Of a DNA stretch of 64,000 nucleotides, positions 54,872 to 62,412 are shown piece by piece (the first letter of the stretch is position 1; every line of letters starts with the position of its first letter). The stretch comes from CALKJP01 sp046299555. GTDB taxonomy: Bacteria; Bacteroidota; Bacteroidia; JACCXN01. A model generated the notes under the pieces. The model saw only the letters and a program-made list of their open reading frames with translations, had not been told where the DNA came from and made no database searches. The translations under genes and the position numbers were made by a program. The DNA lies in NCBI GenBank assembly GCA_046299555.1, contig JBKBHS010000002.1, positions 124,001 to 188,000 on the forward strand. The letters run 5' to 3'.

Positions 54872-55012
54872 CCACAAAAAGTGCGAACCGAAAGTTTTGT
54901 GGCCATAGATGCACTGTAGGAGCGAAAAACAAAAGCATTCGGTTGGTTTTTGTGGTGCCTTTTTCTTTGTTACTTTCTTTTGGGCATGCAAAAGAAAGTA
55001 AATAAAAAAGAA
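54872..55012. repeat. composite inverted-repeat intergenic element
   Basis: Two hairpins in a row. First: CCACAAAAA (54872-54880) and AACCGAA (54886-54892) pair with TTCGGTT (54938-54944) and TTTTTGTGG (54947-54955). Second: TTACTTTCTTTT pairs with AAAAGAAAGTAA around GGGCATGC (54960-55012), with T- and A-rich flanks. It resembles the element at 13835-13889 and looks like a dispersed repeat. It fills the gap between the pckA terminator and trmN6. Confidence 0.55.
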
Positions 55013-55085
55013 ATTAAACACTTAAATGTAACTCTGTTCAAATTATTTCAATTATTAAATTTTAAATGTAATTCAAAGTATTAAC

Positions 55086-55790
55086 GTGCCTTTCACCTTT
55101 AAACAATTTACAGTAGACGACAACCTTTGTGCTATGAAAATAGGCACTGATGCCGTTTTATTAGGTGCATGGACTACATGCAATAAGGCTCAACAGATTT
55201 TAGACATTGGAACCGGTAGTGGAATTTTAGCATTAATGATGGCACAAAAATCTCAGGCTGAAATTACTGCAATCGAAATTGAAGAAATGGCATTTAAGCA
55301 AGCACAAATCAATTTTCAAAACTCAAAATGGGCTGATAGAATCAATTTAATTCATTCATCAATTCAAGATTTTACAAATTTATCCGATAATACTTTTGAT
55401 GTTATTATATGCAATCCTCCTTATTTTAAAAATTCTCTAAAACCTCATAAAAAAGAAAGAACCATAGCCAGACATAACGAAACATTAAATTGTGAAGATT
55501 TATTTAAATGTGCTGCCAATTTAATGCATGAAGAAAGTTATTTAAACCTGATTTATCCAGCAGAATATTTTGAAATTTTATTGAAAGAAGCATCAAAAAA
55601 TAAGTTACATTTAATTAAACGATGCGATATTCATCCCAATATAAATAAAGTGGCTAATCGAATGATGCTTTGTTTTTCTAAAAAAACTCAAACTCTTATT
55701 CATGAAAAAATAATTATAGAATTGGATAAAAGGCACCATTTCTCGAATGAATATATAAACCTTACAAAAGATTTCTATTTAAAATTCTAG
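55086..55790 (+). CDS. tRNA1(Val) (adenine-37-N6)-methyltransferase family protein
   Basis: 234 residues from a GTG start (FTFKQFTVDDNLCAMKIGTD follows at once, the family N-terminus). SAM-binding loop ILDIGTGSGILALMMAQ (about 40-56), acidic EIEEMA, and catalytic NPPYF near 119 for N6-adenine methylation. Length and order are those of TrmN6/YfiC. It would make m6A37 in tRNA(Val). A single gene, followed at once by the tRNA/GIY-YIG array. Confidence 0.9.
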   Translation: MPFTFKQFTVDDNLCAMKIGTDAVLLGAWTTCNKAQQILDIGTGSGILALMMAQKSQAEITAIEIEEMAFKQAQINFQNSKWADRINLIHSSIQDFTNLSDNTFDVIICNPPYFKNSLKPHKKERTIARHNETLNCEDLFKCAANLMHEESYLNLIYPAEYFEILLKEASKNKLHLIKRCDIHPNINKVANRMMLCFSKKTQTLIHEKIIIELDKRHHFSNEYINLTKDFYLKF

Positions 55791-55805
55791 AAAACTATTT
55801 TTTAG

Positions 55806-55855
55806 TAGCGGAGTTATGACTCGAACCTACGTACGCCTTTGGCGGATATAAGCCC
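55806..55855 (-). pseudogene. tRNA-fMet 3' remnant (type B, diverged copy)
   Basis: On the minus strand it keeps part of the anticodon loop region, the T loop GTTCGAGT and the acceptor end CTCCGCTA, but the T stem is broken. About six differences from the later type B copies. Confidence 0.6.
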
Positions 55856-55884
55856 TCAGCTTTTATAAAAAATTTCATTTTAGC

Positions 55885-55914
55885 AAAAAAGCAACCCTTT
55901 CAGGTTGCTTTTTT
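55885..55914 (-). terminator. hairpin terminator in the array, copy 1
   Basis: AAAAAAGCAACC and GGTTGCTTTTTT form a 12-bp stem with a 6-nt loop. Confidence 0.85.
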
Positions 55915-55923
55915 CTTTATTAG

Positions 55924-55981
55924 TAGCGGAGGTAGGACTCGAACCTACGTCCGCCTTTGGCGGATATGTGCTCAACGAGCT
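55924..55981 (-). pseudogene. tRNA-fMet 3' remnant (type A) fused to GIY-YIG stop, copy 1
   Basis: The last 26 nt (T arm and acceptor strand) are identical to the intact tRNA-fMet. AGCTCGTTG of the D-stem 3' side is also kept. Between them the anticodon and variable region is replaced by the hairpin TCCGCC-AAA-GGCGGA. It begins at the TAA of the nuclease gene. Confidence 0.7.
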
Positions 55982-56226
55982 TAATGTGGTAAAGTTTTTA
56001 TAAACGTTCTTCCTTGTCCACTTTTTAAAAACTTTTCTCGTGTCATGGCTTCTTTCTTATCTAAGTATTCTTCTGAATAAATCAATTTCCATGGACGATA
56101 TTTTACTGTATATCCCTTTGTTGCTAATTCATTATGTGATTTTATTCTATTCTCTAAATCACTTGTAAAGCCTATATAATGCTTATTATAAGTTTCTGAA
56201 TAAAGTACATAAACAGTATATAACAT
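55981..56226 (-). CDS. GIY-YIG nuclease family protein, copy 1
   Basis: 81 residues, one GIY-YIG domain. YTVYVLYS (3-10) stands for GIY and HYIGFT (16-21) for YIG. Arg27 (ENRIKSHN) and Glu64 (TREKFLKSG) are the expected catalytic Arg and metal-binding Glu, so it looks active. The family, often called UPF0213/UvrC-like, is found in multiple copies in Bacteroidota. It is encoded on the same strand as the tRNA-fMet, and its stop codon lies in a tRNA remnant. The protein and DNA are identical to copy 2. A homing or integration role is inference. Confidence 0.85.
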   Translation of the reverse strand: MLYTVYVLYSETYNKHYIGFTSDLENRIKSHNELATKGYTVKYRPWKLIYSEEYLDKKEAMTREKFLKSGQGRTFIKTLPH

Positions 56227-56291
56227 ATACTCTTGCTGAATGTTTTTTGAAAAGAATAAAGCAACACTTTCAGGTTACTTTTTCTTTTTAG

Positions 56292-56341
56292 TAGCGGAGT
56301 TATAACTCGAACCTACGTCCGCCTTTGGCGGATATGAGCCC
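56292..56341 (-). pseudogene. tRNA-fMet 3' remnant (type B), copy 1
   Basis: Keeps GGGCTCATA of the anticodon arm, the hairpin TCCGCC-AAA-GGCGGA, CGTAGGTTCGAGT and CTCCGCTA. The T-stem 3' strand reads TATAA instead of CCTAC and cannot pair. Confidence 0.65.
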
Positions 56342-56370
56342 TAAGCTTTTTTAAAAAATTTCATTTTAGC

Positions 56371-56400
56371 AAAAAAGCAACCCTCTCAGGTTGCTTTTTT
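56371..56400 (-). terminator. hairpin terminator in the array, copy 2
   Basis: Same 12-bp stem as at 55885-55914 (AAAAAAGCAACC / GGTTGCTTTTTT), loop changed by one base. Confidence 0.85.
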
Positions 56401-56409
56401 CTTTATTAG

Positions 56410-56467
56410 TAGCGGAGGTAGGACTCGAACCTACGTCCGCCTTTGGCGGATATGTGCTCAACGAGCT
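56410..56467 (-). pseudogene. tRNA-fMet 3' remnant (type A) fused to GIY-YIG stop, copy 2
   Basis: Identical to 55924-55981: intact T arm and acceptor strand, the GC hairpin in place of the anticodon/variable part, and AGCTCGTTG at the stop codon of the nuclease gene. Confidence 0.7.
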
Positions 56468-56712
56468 TAATGTGGTAAAGTTTTTATAAACGTTCTTCCT
56501 TGTCCACTTTTTAAAAACTTTTCTCGTGTCATGGCTTCTTTCTTATCTAAGTATTCTTCTGAATAAATCAATTTCCATGGACGATATTTTACTGTATATC
56601 CCTTTGTTGCTAATTCATTATGTGATTTTATTCTATTCTCTAAATCACTTGTAAAGCCTATATAATGCTTATTATAAGTTTCTGAATAAAGTACATAAAC
56701 AGTATATAACAT
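56467..56712 (-). CDS. GIY-YIG nuclease family protein, copy 2
   Basis: Identical at protein and, by eye, DNA level to the gene at 55981-56226, exactly 486 bp away. The YVLYS/YIG motifs, Arg27 and Glu64 are unchanged. Perfect identity including the flanks means a duplication too recent for mutations to show, or gene conversion. It lies downstream of tRNA-fMet and its terminator on the same strand. Confidence 0.85.
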   Translation of the reverse strand: MLYTVYVLYSETYNKHYIGFTSDLENRIKSHNELATKGYTVKYRPWKLIYSEEYLDKKEAMTREKFLKSGQGRTFIKTLPH

Positions 56713-56777
56713 ATACTCTTGCTGAATGTTTTTTGAAAAGAATAAAGCAACACTTTCAGGTTACTTTTTCTTTTTAG

Positions 56778-56827
56778 TAGCGGAGTTATAACTCGAACCT
56801 ACGTCCGCCTTTGGCGGATATGAGCCC
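56778..56827 (-). pseudogene. tRNA-fMet 3' remnant (type B), copy 2
   Basis: Identical to 56292-56341. It lies about 70 bp downstream of the intact tRNA-fMet, beyond its terminator. Confidence 0.65.
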
Positions 56828-56856
56828 TAAGCTTTTTTAAAAAATTTCATTTTAGC

Positions 56857-56886
56857 AAAAAAGCAACCCTCTCAGGTTGCTTTTTT
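56857..56886 (-). terminator. terminator of tRNA-fMet
   Basis: AAAAAAGCAACC / GGTTGCTTTTTT stem, 9 nt after the tRNA 3' end on the minus strand. It is the third copy of the same hairpin in the array. Confidence 0.88.
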
Positions 56887-56895
56887 CTTTATTAG

Positions 56896-56967
<72 letters not shown>

Positions 56968-56978
56968 ATTTTGGACTG

Positions 56979-57008
56979 CAAAGATATATTTCTTTTCTTT
57001 GTAAACAA
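56979..57008 (-). promoter_or_regulatory. promoter of tRNA-fMet
   Basis: On the minus strand TTG (57006-57008), then 19 nt, then TATCTTTG followed by C (56979-56986): a full match to the Bacteroidota -33/-7 consensus and spacing, about 12 nt before the mature tRNA. Confidence 0.75.
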
Positions 57009-57039
57009 TATTTTTTTAACATTTTTTAAAGCTAATTTT

Positions 57040-57921
57040 ATGCATAAATCTGGTTTTGTGAACATTATAGGCAATCCCAACGTGGGTAAATCAACATTAA
57101 TGAACGCATTGGTAGGAGAAAGATTATCTATCATTACTTCTAAAGCTCAAACTACAAGACATAGAATTTTGGGGATTGTGAGCGGAGACGATTTTCAAAT
57201 AGTTTATTCTGATACTCCGGGTATATTAAAACCGCAATATAAATTGCACGAAGGAATGATGCAATTTGTAAAAACAGCATTAATTGATGCTGATGTAATT
57301 TTATTTGTTACCGATGTTTTCGAGAAAGACGTAAATAATCCTGAAATTTTAGAAAGAGTTCAAAAAACAAGTATTCCGGTAATTTTAATAATTAATAAAA
57401 TTGATCAGGCAAGTGTTGAAAAAATAGAAGAACTAAAAAACTACTGGCAAACATTATTACCTAAAGCTGAAATAATTGCTATATCGGCCTTACAAAAAAT
57501 TAATACCGATACGGTAATTGAAAAAATTAAACAATACTTGCCCGAAGGAGAACCTTATTTCCCTAAGGACCAACTAACCGATAAACCGGAGCGTTTTTTT
57601 GTTGCTGAAATTATTCGTGAAAAAATATTTTTAAACTATAAAAAGGAAATACCTTACTCCTGCGAAGTGGTTATTGAAAGTTATAAAGAAGAACCTGATA
57701 TAGTTAAAATAAATGCCGTTATCTTTGTTGCCCGAGAATCGCAAAAACCAATTTTAATTGGCGAAAATGGAAAAGCTATAAAAAAAGTTGGTACTGAGGC
57801 TCGAAAAGAAATTGAGGAATTTATACAACAAAAAGTATTTTTAGAACTAACCGTAAAAGTCAGTAAAGACTGGCGAAATAATGAAAATTTATTGAAACGA
57901 TACGGTTATTTAAACTCTTAA
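57040..57921 (+). CDS. era: GTPase Era
   Basis: The start at 57040 (MHKSGFVNIIGNPNVGKSTL) matches Era. A longer frame from 56926 would run through the tRNA and is rejected. 293 residues: G1 GNPNVGKST, G2 region SKAQTTRHRI, G3 DTPG, G4 NKID, then the C-terminal KH domain (VVIESYKEEPDIVKINAVI, LIGENGKAIKKVGTEARKEI). Era binds 16S rRNA and assists 30S maturation. Followed by der after 4 nt; the two form one operon with the ABC genes. Confidence 0.97.
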   Translation: MHKSGFVNIIGNPNVGKSTLMNALVGERLSIITSKAQTTRHRILGIVSGDDFQIVYSDTPGILKPQYKLHEGMMQFVKTALIDADVILFVTDVFEKDVNNPEILERVQKTSIPVILIINKIDQASVEKIEELKNYWQTLLPKAEIIAISALQKINTDTVIEKIKQYLPEGEPYFPKDQLTDKPERFFVAEIIREKIFLNYKKEIPYSCEVVIESYKEEPDIVKINAVIFVARESQKPILIGENGKAIKKVGTEARKEIEEFIQQKVFLELTVKVSKDWRNNENLLKRYGYLNS

Positions 57922-57925
57922 AAAA

Positions 57926-59239
57926 ATGGGAAATATAGTAGCTATTGTAGGAAGGCCCAATGTAGGCAAATCAACTCTTTTTAATCGATTAACAGAAAGT
58001 AGAGGAGCTATTGTAGATCCAACCAGTGGTGTTACTCGCGATCGCCATTACGGAAAAGCTGAATGGACTGATAAAGAATTTACCGTAATTGATACCGGTG
58101 GATATATAAAAGGTTCAGACGATATTTTTGAAACAGAAATTCGTAAACAAGTTGAAATTGCTATTGAAGAAGCTACACACGTTTTATTTGTTGTTGATGC
58201 TAATGAAGGTTTAACTCAATATGATAAAGAAGTAGCTGATTTATTAAGAAGAAAATGCAACAAACCAATGTTTGTTGTAGCTAATAAAGTAGATAACAAC
58301 GAACGCTTATTGCTCATTCCCGAATTTTATCAATTAGGACTTGGTGAAATTTATGGTATTTCTGCCATAAACGGTAGTGGAACCGGAGAACTCCTCGATG
58401 CTTTAGTAGCTACATTTAAAGAAGATGATGAAGAATTATATGACGATGAAATACCACGTATAGCCATTGTTGGTCGTCCTAATGTTGGAAAATCATCTTT
58501 ATTAAATGCATTATTGGGAAAAGACAGAAATATAGTAACTCCTATTGCAGGTACTACACGCGATGCCATAGATACGCGCTTTAATCAATTCGGATATGAT
58601 GTTATTTTAATTGATACAGCAGGTTTGCGTAAAAAATCAAAAGTGGAAGAAGATTTGGAATTTTATTCAGTAATGCGCACCATTAAAGCCATTGAATATT
58701 GTGATGTGGTATTATTACTAATCGATGCAACTCAAGGTATTGAATCGCAGGATTTAAATATTTTTCATCTGGCAGAACGAAACCGAAAAGGCATTGTAAT
58801 TTTAGTTAATAAATGGGATTTGGTTGAAAATAAAGATTCCAAAACATTAAAACGTTACGAAGAAGAAATAAGAAATCGTATTGCGCCCTTTAGAGATGTT
58901 CCCATATTATTTACATCAACCATTACCAAACAAAGAATTTTAAAAGCCTTAGATAAGGCAATGGAAGTTTTTGAAAATAGAACTAAAAAAATTCCTACCC
59001 ATCTACTAAACGAAGAAATGCTTCCGGTTATTGAACACTACCCCCCACCTGCTGTAAAAGGAAAATATATAAAAATTAAATATTGTGCTCAACTTCCAAC
59101 TCATTCACCTTCTTTTGTATTTTATTGTAATTTACCTCAGTATATTAAAGATCCATATAAGCGTTATCTCGAAAATCAATTGCGCGAGAAATTTAATTTT
59201 ACCGGAGTACCTATTCAAATATTCTTCCGAAAAAAATAA
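57926..59239 (+). CDS. der: GTPase Der (EngA)
   Basis: 437 residues with two GTPase domains in tandem and a KH-like C-terminus. GRPNVGKSTLFNRL (about 8-21), DTGG and NKVD in the first; GRPNVGKSSLLNAL (about 180), DTAGLRKKSKVEEDLE and NKWD in the second. The acidic linker (FKEDDEELYDDE) joins them. Der acts in 50S assembly. Between era and an ABC ATPase whose ATG overlaps the stop (TAATG). Confidence 0.97.
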   Translation: MGNIVAIVGRPNVGKSTLFNRLTESRGAIVDPTSGVTRDRHYGKAEWTDKEFTVIDTGGYIKGSDDIFETEIRKQVEIAIEEATHVLFVVDANEGLTQYDKEVADLLRRKCNKPMFVVANKVDNNERLLLIPEFYQLGLGEIYGISAINGSGTGELLDALVATFKEDDEELYDDEIPRIAIVGRPNVGKSSLLNALLGKDRNIVTPIAGTTRDAIDTRFNQFGYDVILIDTAGLRKKSKVEEDLEFYSVMRTIKAIEYCDVVLLLIDATQGIESQDLNIFHLAERNRKGIVILVNKWDLVENKDSKTLKRYEEEIRNRIAPFRDVPILFTSTITKQRILKALDKAMEVFENRTKKIPTHLLNEEMLPVIEHYPPPAVKGKYIKIKYCAQLPTHSPSFVFYCNLPQYIKDPYKRYLENQLREKFNFTGVPIQIFFRKK

Positions 59240-59871
59240 TGATGATTAGCGCTAAAAATCTGCACTTTTCATATAATACCGCCACACAATTTATCTTTCC
59301 TGATATAAATTGTAATGCCGGTGAAGTACTGATAATTAGCGGAAAATCAGGAACAGGAAAAACAACCTTATTGCATTTATTGGGAGGAATTTTAAAACCA
59401 ATTTCAGGACAGATTATAATTGATTATACAGAAATTAACACTTTAAATGAAAAACAATTAGATAAATTTAGAGGAAATAACATTGGAATTGTTTTTCAAA
59501 AAGCCAATTTTATTAGTTCACTGAATGTACTTGAAAATTTAGAGCTCGCATCGTGGTTAGCTACTAAAAACAAGCAAACTGAAAAAGCTAAAAAAATCTT
59601 ATCGCAATTAGATTTATCATCACACTTGCATAAAAAGCCCACAGAATTAAGTGTAGGACAGCAACAAAGAGTTTCTATTGCCAGAGCAATTATAAACGAG
59701 CCGAAATTGATTTTAGCCGATGAACCAACTTCTAATCTGGATGATGAAAACTGCTTTAATGTTGCAACATTATTATCCGAAACAGCCAAAGCAATAAATG
59801 CAGCTTTAATAATTGTAACTCACGATAGTAGATTAAAAGATAAATTTCCTAATCATATTCAATTGGTATGA
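59239..59871 (+). CDS. ABC transporter ATP-binding protein (LolD/MacB type)
   Basis: 210 residues. Walker A SGKSGTGKTTL (about 35), Q loop GIVFQKANFISSLNVLENLE, signature LSVGQQQRVSIARAI, Walker B LILADEPTSNLDDEN and switch His in IVTHDSRLKD. It belongs to the exporter-like LolD/MacB class. Overlaps der at its start and the permease at its end (ATGA), so the three are translated together. It drives the FtsX-type permease that follows. Confidence 0.93.
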   Translation: MMISAKNLHFSYNTATQFIFPDINCNAGEVLIISGKSGTGKTTLLHLLGGILKPISGQIIIDYTEINTLNEKQLDKFRGNNIGIVFQKANFISSLNVLENLELASWLATKNKQTEKAKKILSQLDLSSHLHKKPTELSVGQQQRVSIARAIINEPKLILADEPTSNLDDENCFNVATLLSETAKAINAALIIVTHDSRLKDKFPNHIQLV

Positions 59872-61169
59872 TACTTAAAACAGCTATAAAAAATATAGGA
59901 TATAAGCCTTTAAATGCCGTTTTAAGCATTGTACTTCTAACTGCCGGTGTTGGTATTATTTCATTATTAATTCTTATTCAGGAACAATTCGAAAAAAAGT
60001 TTTCAAGTAATTTGGAAGGAATAGATTTAGTAATGGGTGCTAAAGGAAGCCCTTTGCAAATTATTCTTTCAGCTGTTTACCAAATAGATGCACCTACAGG
60101 AAATATCAACTATCAGGAAGCTAAAAAGTGGATGAAACATCCTTTTGTAAAATCGGCTATTCCTCTTGCCTATGGTGATTCTTACTTAGGCTTTAATATT
60201 GTAGGAACCGAACATGAGTATATTAAAAAACAAAATGCCATATTAAAAGAAGGCAAACTTTTTGAAAATAATCTGGATGTTGTAATAGGTGCAAATGTTG
60301 CTCAAAAATCAGGCTTAAAAATTGGTGATACTTTTTTTGGTATGCACGGTATAGTTAGCAATGATGATGGACACAAACACGAAGAGCATGCCTATACAGT
60401 TACAGGAATTTTTCAACCTACCGGTAAAGTAATTGATAACCTTATTTTATGCACCATTGAAAGCGTTTGGTTAATGCATGAAAGTCATGAAAATGAGCAT
60501 GAGCACGAAGAGAATGAAAATGAAAATCAAAATAAGGAAGAAATATCAGAACATGTACATACTAACAATTTCGAGCATCATCATCATGATGAGGAAGTGG
60601 AAGAAATAATCGCTAATGAGAATAAAGAAATAACGGCTGTATTGTTTGAGTTTAAAAATAAAATGGCCATCATACAATGGCCTCGATTAGTAAATGAAAA
60701 CACCAATATGCAAATTGCTTCACCTGCCATAGAAATTAATCGTTTGTTCACATTGTTTGGTATAGGAATTGAGACATTGACTTACCTTGCCTGGGGTATT
60801 ATGTTTATTTCGTTTCTAAGTATCTTTATATCATTATACAGTATTTTAAAAGAACGTACATACGAATTGGCGCTTATGCGAATTTCAGGTGCATCGCGTT
60901 TTCAATTATTACAATTGGTTTTTTGGGAGAGCATGTTTTTATGTTTGAGTGGTTTAGTTTTTGGAATTGTTTTAAGCAGAGTAGCCTTATTTATGATATC
61001 GCAAGCTGCCGAAGAACAATTTAAATTATCATTTAATCCACTTGAAATAATTTGGGATAAAGAATTGCCATTAATTGTTGTAACATTAATTTTAGGTATT
61101 TTTTCAGCCATTATCCCGGCTATAAAAGCCTATCGTATTAATATTTCAAAAGTTATAGCCGATGCTTAA
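59868..61169 (+). CDS. FtsX/MacB-type ABC permease with histidine-rich periplasmic loop
   Basis: 433 residues, four helices: KPLNAVLSIVLLTAGVGII first, then three at the C-terminus (TLTYLAWGIMFISFLSIFI, LLQLVFWESMFLCLSGLVF, LPLIVVTLILGIFSAIIPA). The periplasmic domain carries an unusual loop, about residues 168-245, with some 13 His and many Glu (GHKHEEH, HENEHEHEENE, EHVH, EHHHHDEE). Such a loop suggests metal binding, most likely zinc. The gene follows its ATPase and precedes a small exported protein with a CxxC motif. Zinc transport or sensing is inference. Confidence 0.88.
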   Translation: MILKTAIKNIGYKPLNAVLSIVLLTAGVGIISLLILIQEQFEKKFSSNLEGIDLVMGAKGSPLQIILSAVYQIDAPTGNINYQEAKKWMKHPFVKSAIPLAYGDSYLGFNIVGTEHEYIKKQNAILKEGKLFENNLDVVIGANVAQKSGLKIGDTFFGMHGIVSNDDGHKHEEHAYTVTGIFQPTGKVIDNLILCTIESVWLMHESHENEHEHEENENENQNKEEISEHVHTNNFEHHHHDEEVEEIIANENKEITAVLFEFKNKMAIIQWPRLVNENTNMQIASPAIEINRLFTLFGIGIETLTYLAWGIMFISFLSIFISLYSILKERTYELALMRISGASRFQLLQLVFWESMFLCLSGLVFGIVLSRVALFMISQAAEEQFKLSFNPLEIIWDKELPLIVVTLILGIFSAIIPAIKAYRINISKVIADA

Positions 61170-61641
61170 TTATATTTTTTACCCAGTTTTTAGCTTTATA
61201 ATAAGCTCTCTGATATTTTTTAACTCGCCTATTGAGAATAGTTCTACTCCCGTACAAGCAAAAGGAGCTGATACGGTAACCTGGGAAATGATGGCCAATA
61301 TTTCTTTCAAGAAAAAGCAACATCCGGAATACGGCACAGTAAAATATCCGGTGGTAAACGAGCAATTAAAAGCATTAAATAAAAAGAAAGTAGTTGTTAG
61401 TGGTTATATTATACCACTTGATCCTGACACCTATGTTTTAAGCAAGTATGTATTTGCTTCTTGTTTTTTTTGTGGAGGAGCCGGCCCTGAAACCGTAATG
61501 GGCATTCAGTTTAAAGATTTAAAAAAGCGTTTAAAAACCGATCAGTACGTGGTACTTACCGGTACTTTTGAAGTAAACGAAACTGTGGTGGAAGACTGGA
61601 TTTACCATATAAAAAATGCACAGATAGTTGAATTGAAGTAA
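61162..61641 (+). CDS. small exported CxxC protein, DUF3299-like
   Basis: 159 residues, with an N-terminal hydrophobic signal (NYIFYPVFSFIISSLIFF). Core: KVVVSGYIIPLDPDTYVLSK, then FASCFFCGGAGPETVMGIQF with CFFC near residue 105, and YVVLTGTFEVNETVVEDWIY, an OB-fold-like strand pattern seen in DUF3299-type proteins. It overlaps the permease by 8 bp. Proteins of this kind occur next to FtsX-type ABC genes linked to zinc (the zrg locus of Vibrio, from memory), so a metal-linked role is plausible but unproven. Confidence 0.6.
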   Translation: MLNYIFYPVFSFIISSLIFFNSPIENSSTPVQAKGADTVTWEMMANISFKKKQHPEYGTVKYPVVNEQLKALNKKKVVVSGYIIPLDPDTYVLSKYVFASCFFCGGAGPETVMGIQFKDLKKRLKTDQYVVLTGTFEVNETVVEDWIYHIKNAQIVELK

Positions 61642-61643
61642 TT

Positions 61644-62408
61644 CTAAAATTTCTCATTTACTCCCAATCCAAACAAAGCAAAATCATATTTAATTGGGTC
61701 GTTTGCATCGAGCGCTAATAGAGAATTTGTAAGCTCCTCAGCAGCATTTCTATCGTCTTGTTTTCTGTGCAATAAGCCTAATTTTCGTGCAACTCTTCCG
61801 GAATGCACATCTAAAGGACAAACCAATTGTTTGGCTTGAATAGTATTCCAAATTCCAAAATCTACTCCACACTTATCTTTTCTAACCATCCATCGCAAAA
61901 ACATATTGATACGCTTGGCGGCCGAACCTTTATCAGGATTTGAAAAATGTTTTTCGGTTCTTTTTAAATGGGTATAAGAAAAAAATTTTTTTCGTGCTCT
62001 TATTATAGCAGGCATTACATTTATTTCGTTTTTATTAACTTTAAATAATCCTTGTAATCCATTCTCTTTAACATACAGCTGTTTTAATGCGAATAAAAAA
62101 TAACGGCAATCAGTGCCATTAAACGTACGGTGTACAAATTTTTCAAATGGTTTAAAATCATTTTTACCTGCATTGATTATAAAATCATGCGGAGCCATAT
62201 CCATCAGCTTAACCAACTTATGTCCGTTTTGAATAATCGATTTTCGCTGACCCCAGGCTATAGTAGCCATTAGAAAAGCTGAAATTTCTATATCTTCTTT
62301 TTTAGTAAATAAATGCGGAATGCAAATGGGGTCGTTTTCAATAAATGTAGGCTGATTATATAAGATTACCTTTTCGTCTAAAAACGCTTTAATTTCTTCC
62401 AGCTGCAT
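61644..62408 (-). CDS. TIGR02757 family protein (DUF2400)
   Basis: 254 residues: NQPTFIENDPICIPHLFTKK, ISAFLMATIAWGQRKSIIQN, HRTFNGTDCRYFLFALKQLY, KRINMFLRWMVRKDKCGVDF, VCPLDVHSGRVARKLGLL and the end KYDFALFGLGV. The helical fold and the PLDVHSGRVARKLGL motif recall helix-hairpin-helix DNA glycosylases, and the family is conserved in Bacteroidota, but its function is not established. It ends 2 nt from the convergent DUF3299-like gene. Confidence 0.9.
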   Translation of the reverse strand: MQLEEIKAFLDEKVILYNQPTFIENDPICIPHLFTKKEDIEISAFLMATIAWGQRKSIIQNGHKLVKLMDMAPHDFIINAGKNDFKPFEKFVHRTFNGTDCRYFLFALKQLYVKENGLQGLFKVNKNEINVMPAIIRARKKFFSYTHLKRTEKHFSNPDKGSAAKRINMFLRWMVRKDKCGVDFGIWNTIQAKQLVCPLDVHSGRVARKLGLLHRKQDDRNAAEELTNSLLALDANDPIKYDFALFGLGVNEKF

Positions 62409-62412
62409 ACTT

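Larger units (their letters stand above)
55798..56895 (-). mobile_element. tandem array of GIY-YIG genes and tRNA-fMet 3' fragments (486-bp unit)
   Basis: By eye, the sequence from 55900 to 56435 is identical to that 486 bp further on (56386-56921), so two full units stand in tandem plus a partial, slightly diverged copy at 55798-55899. Each unit holds, in minus-strand order, a terminator, a degenerate tRNA-fMet 3' piece, a weak hairpin, a GIY-YIG gene and a second tRNA-fMet 3' piece fused to its stop codon. The array ends exactly at the 3' end of the intact tRNA-fMet. This looks like a small mobile unit that targets or carries the tRNA 3' end. Recent tandem duplication is likely. An assembly artefact is possible. 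Confidence 0.65.

Noticed and set aside
55798..56895. CRISPR array
   Set aside because: The repeat unit is 486 bp and codes for protein. There are no short direct repeats with unique spacers, and no cas genes.
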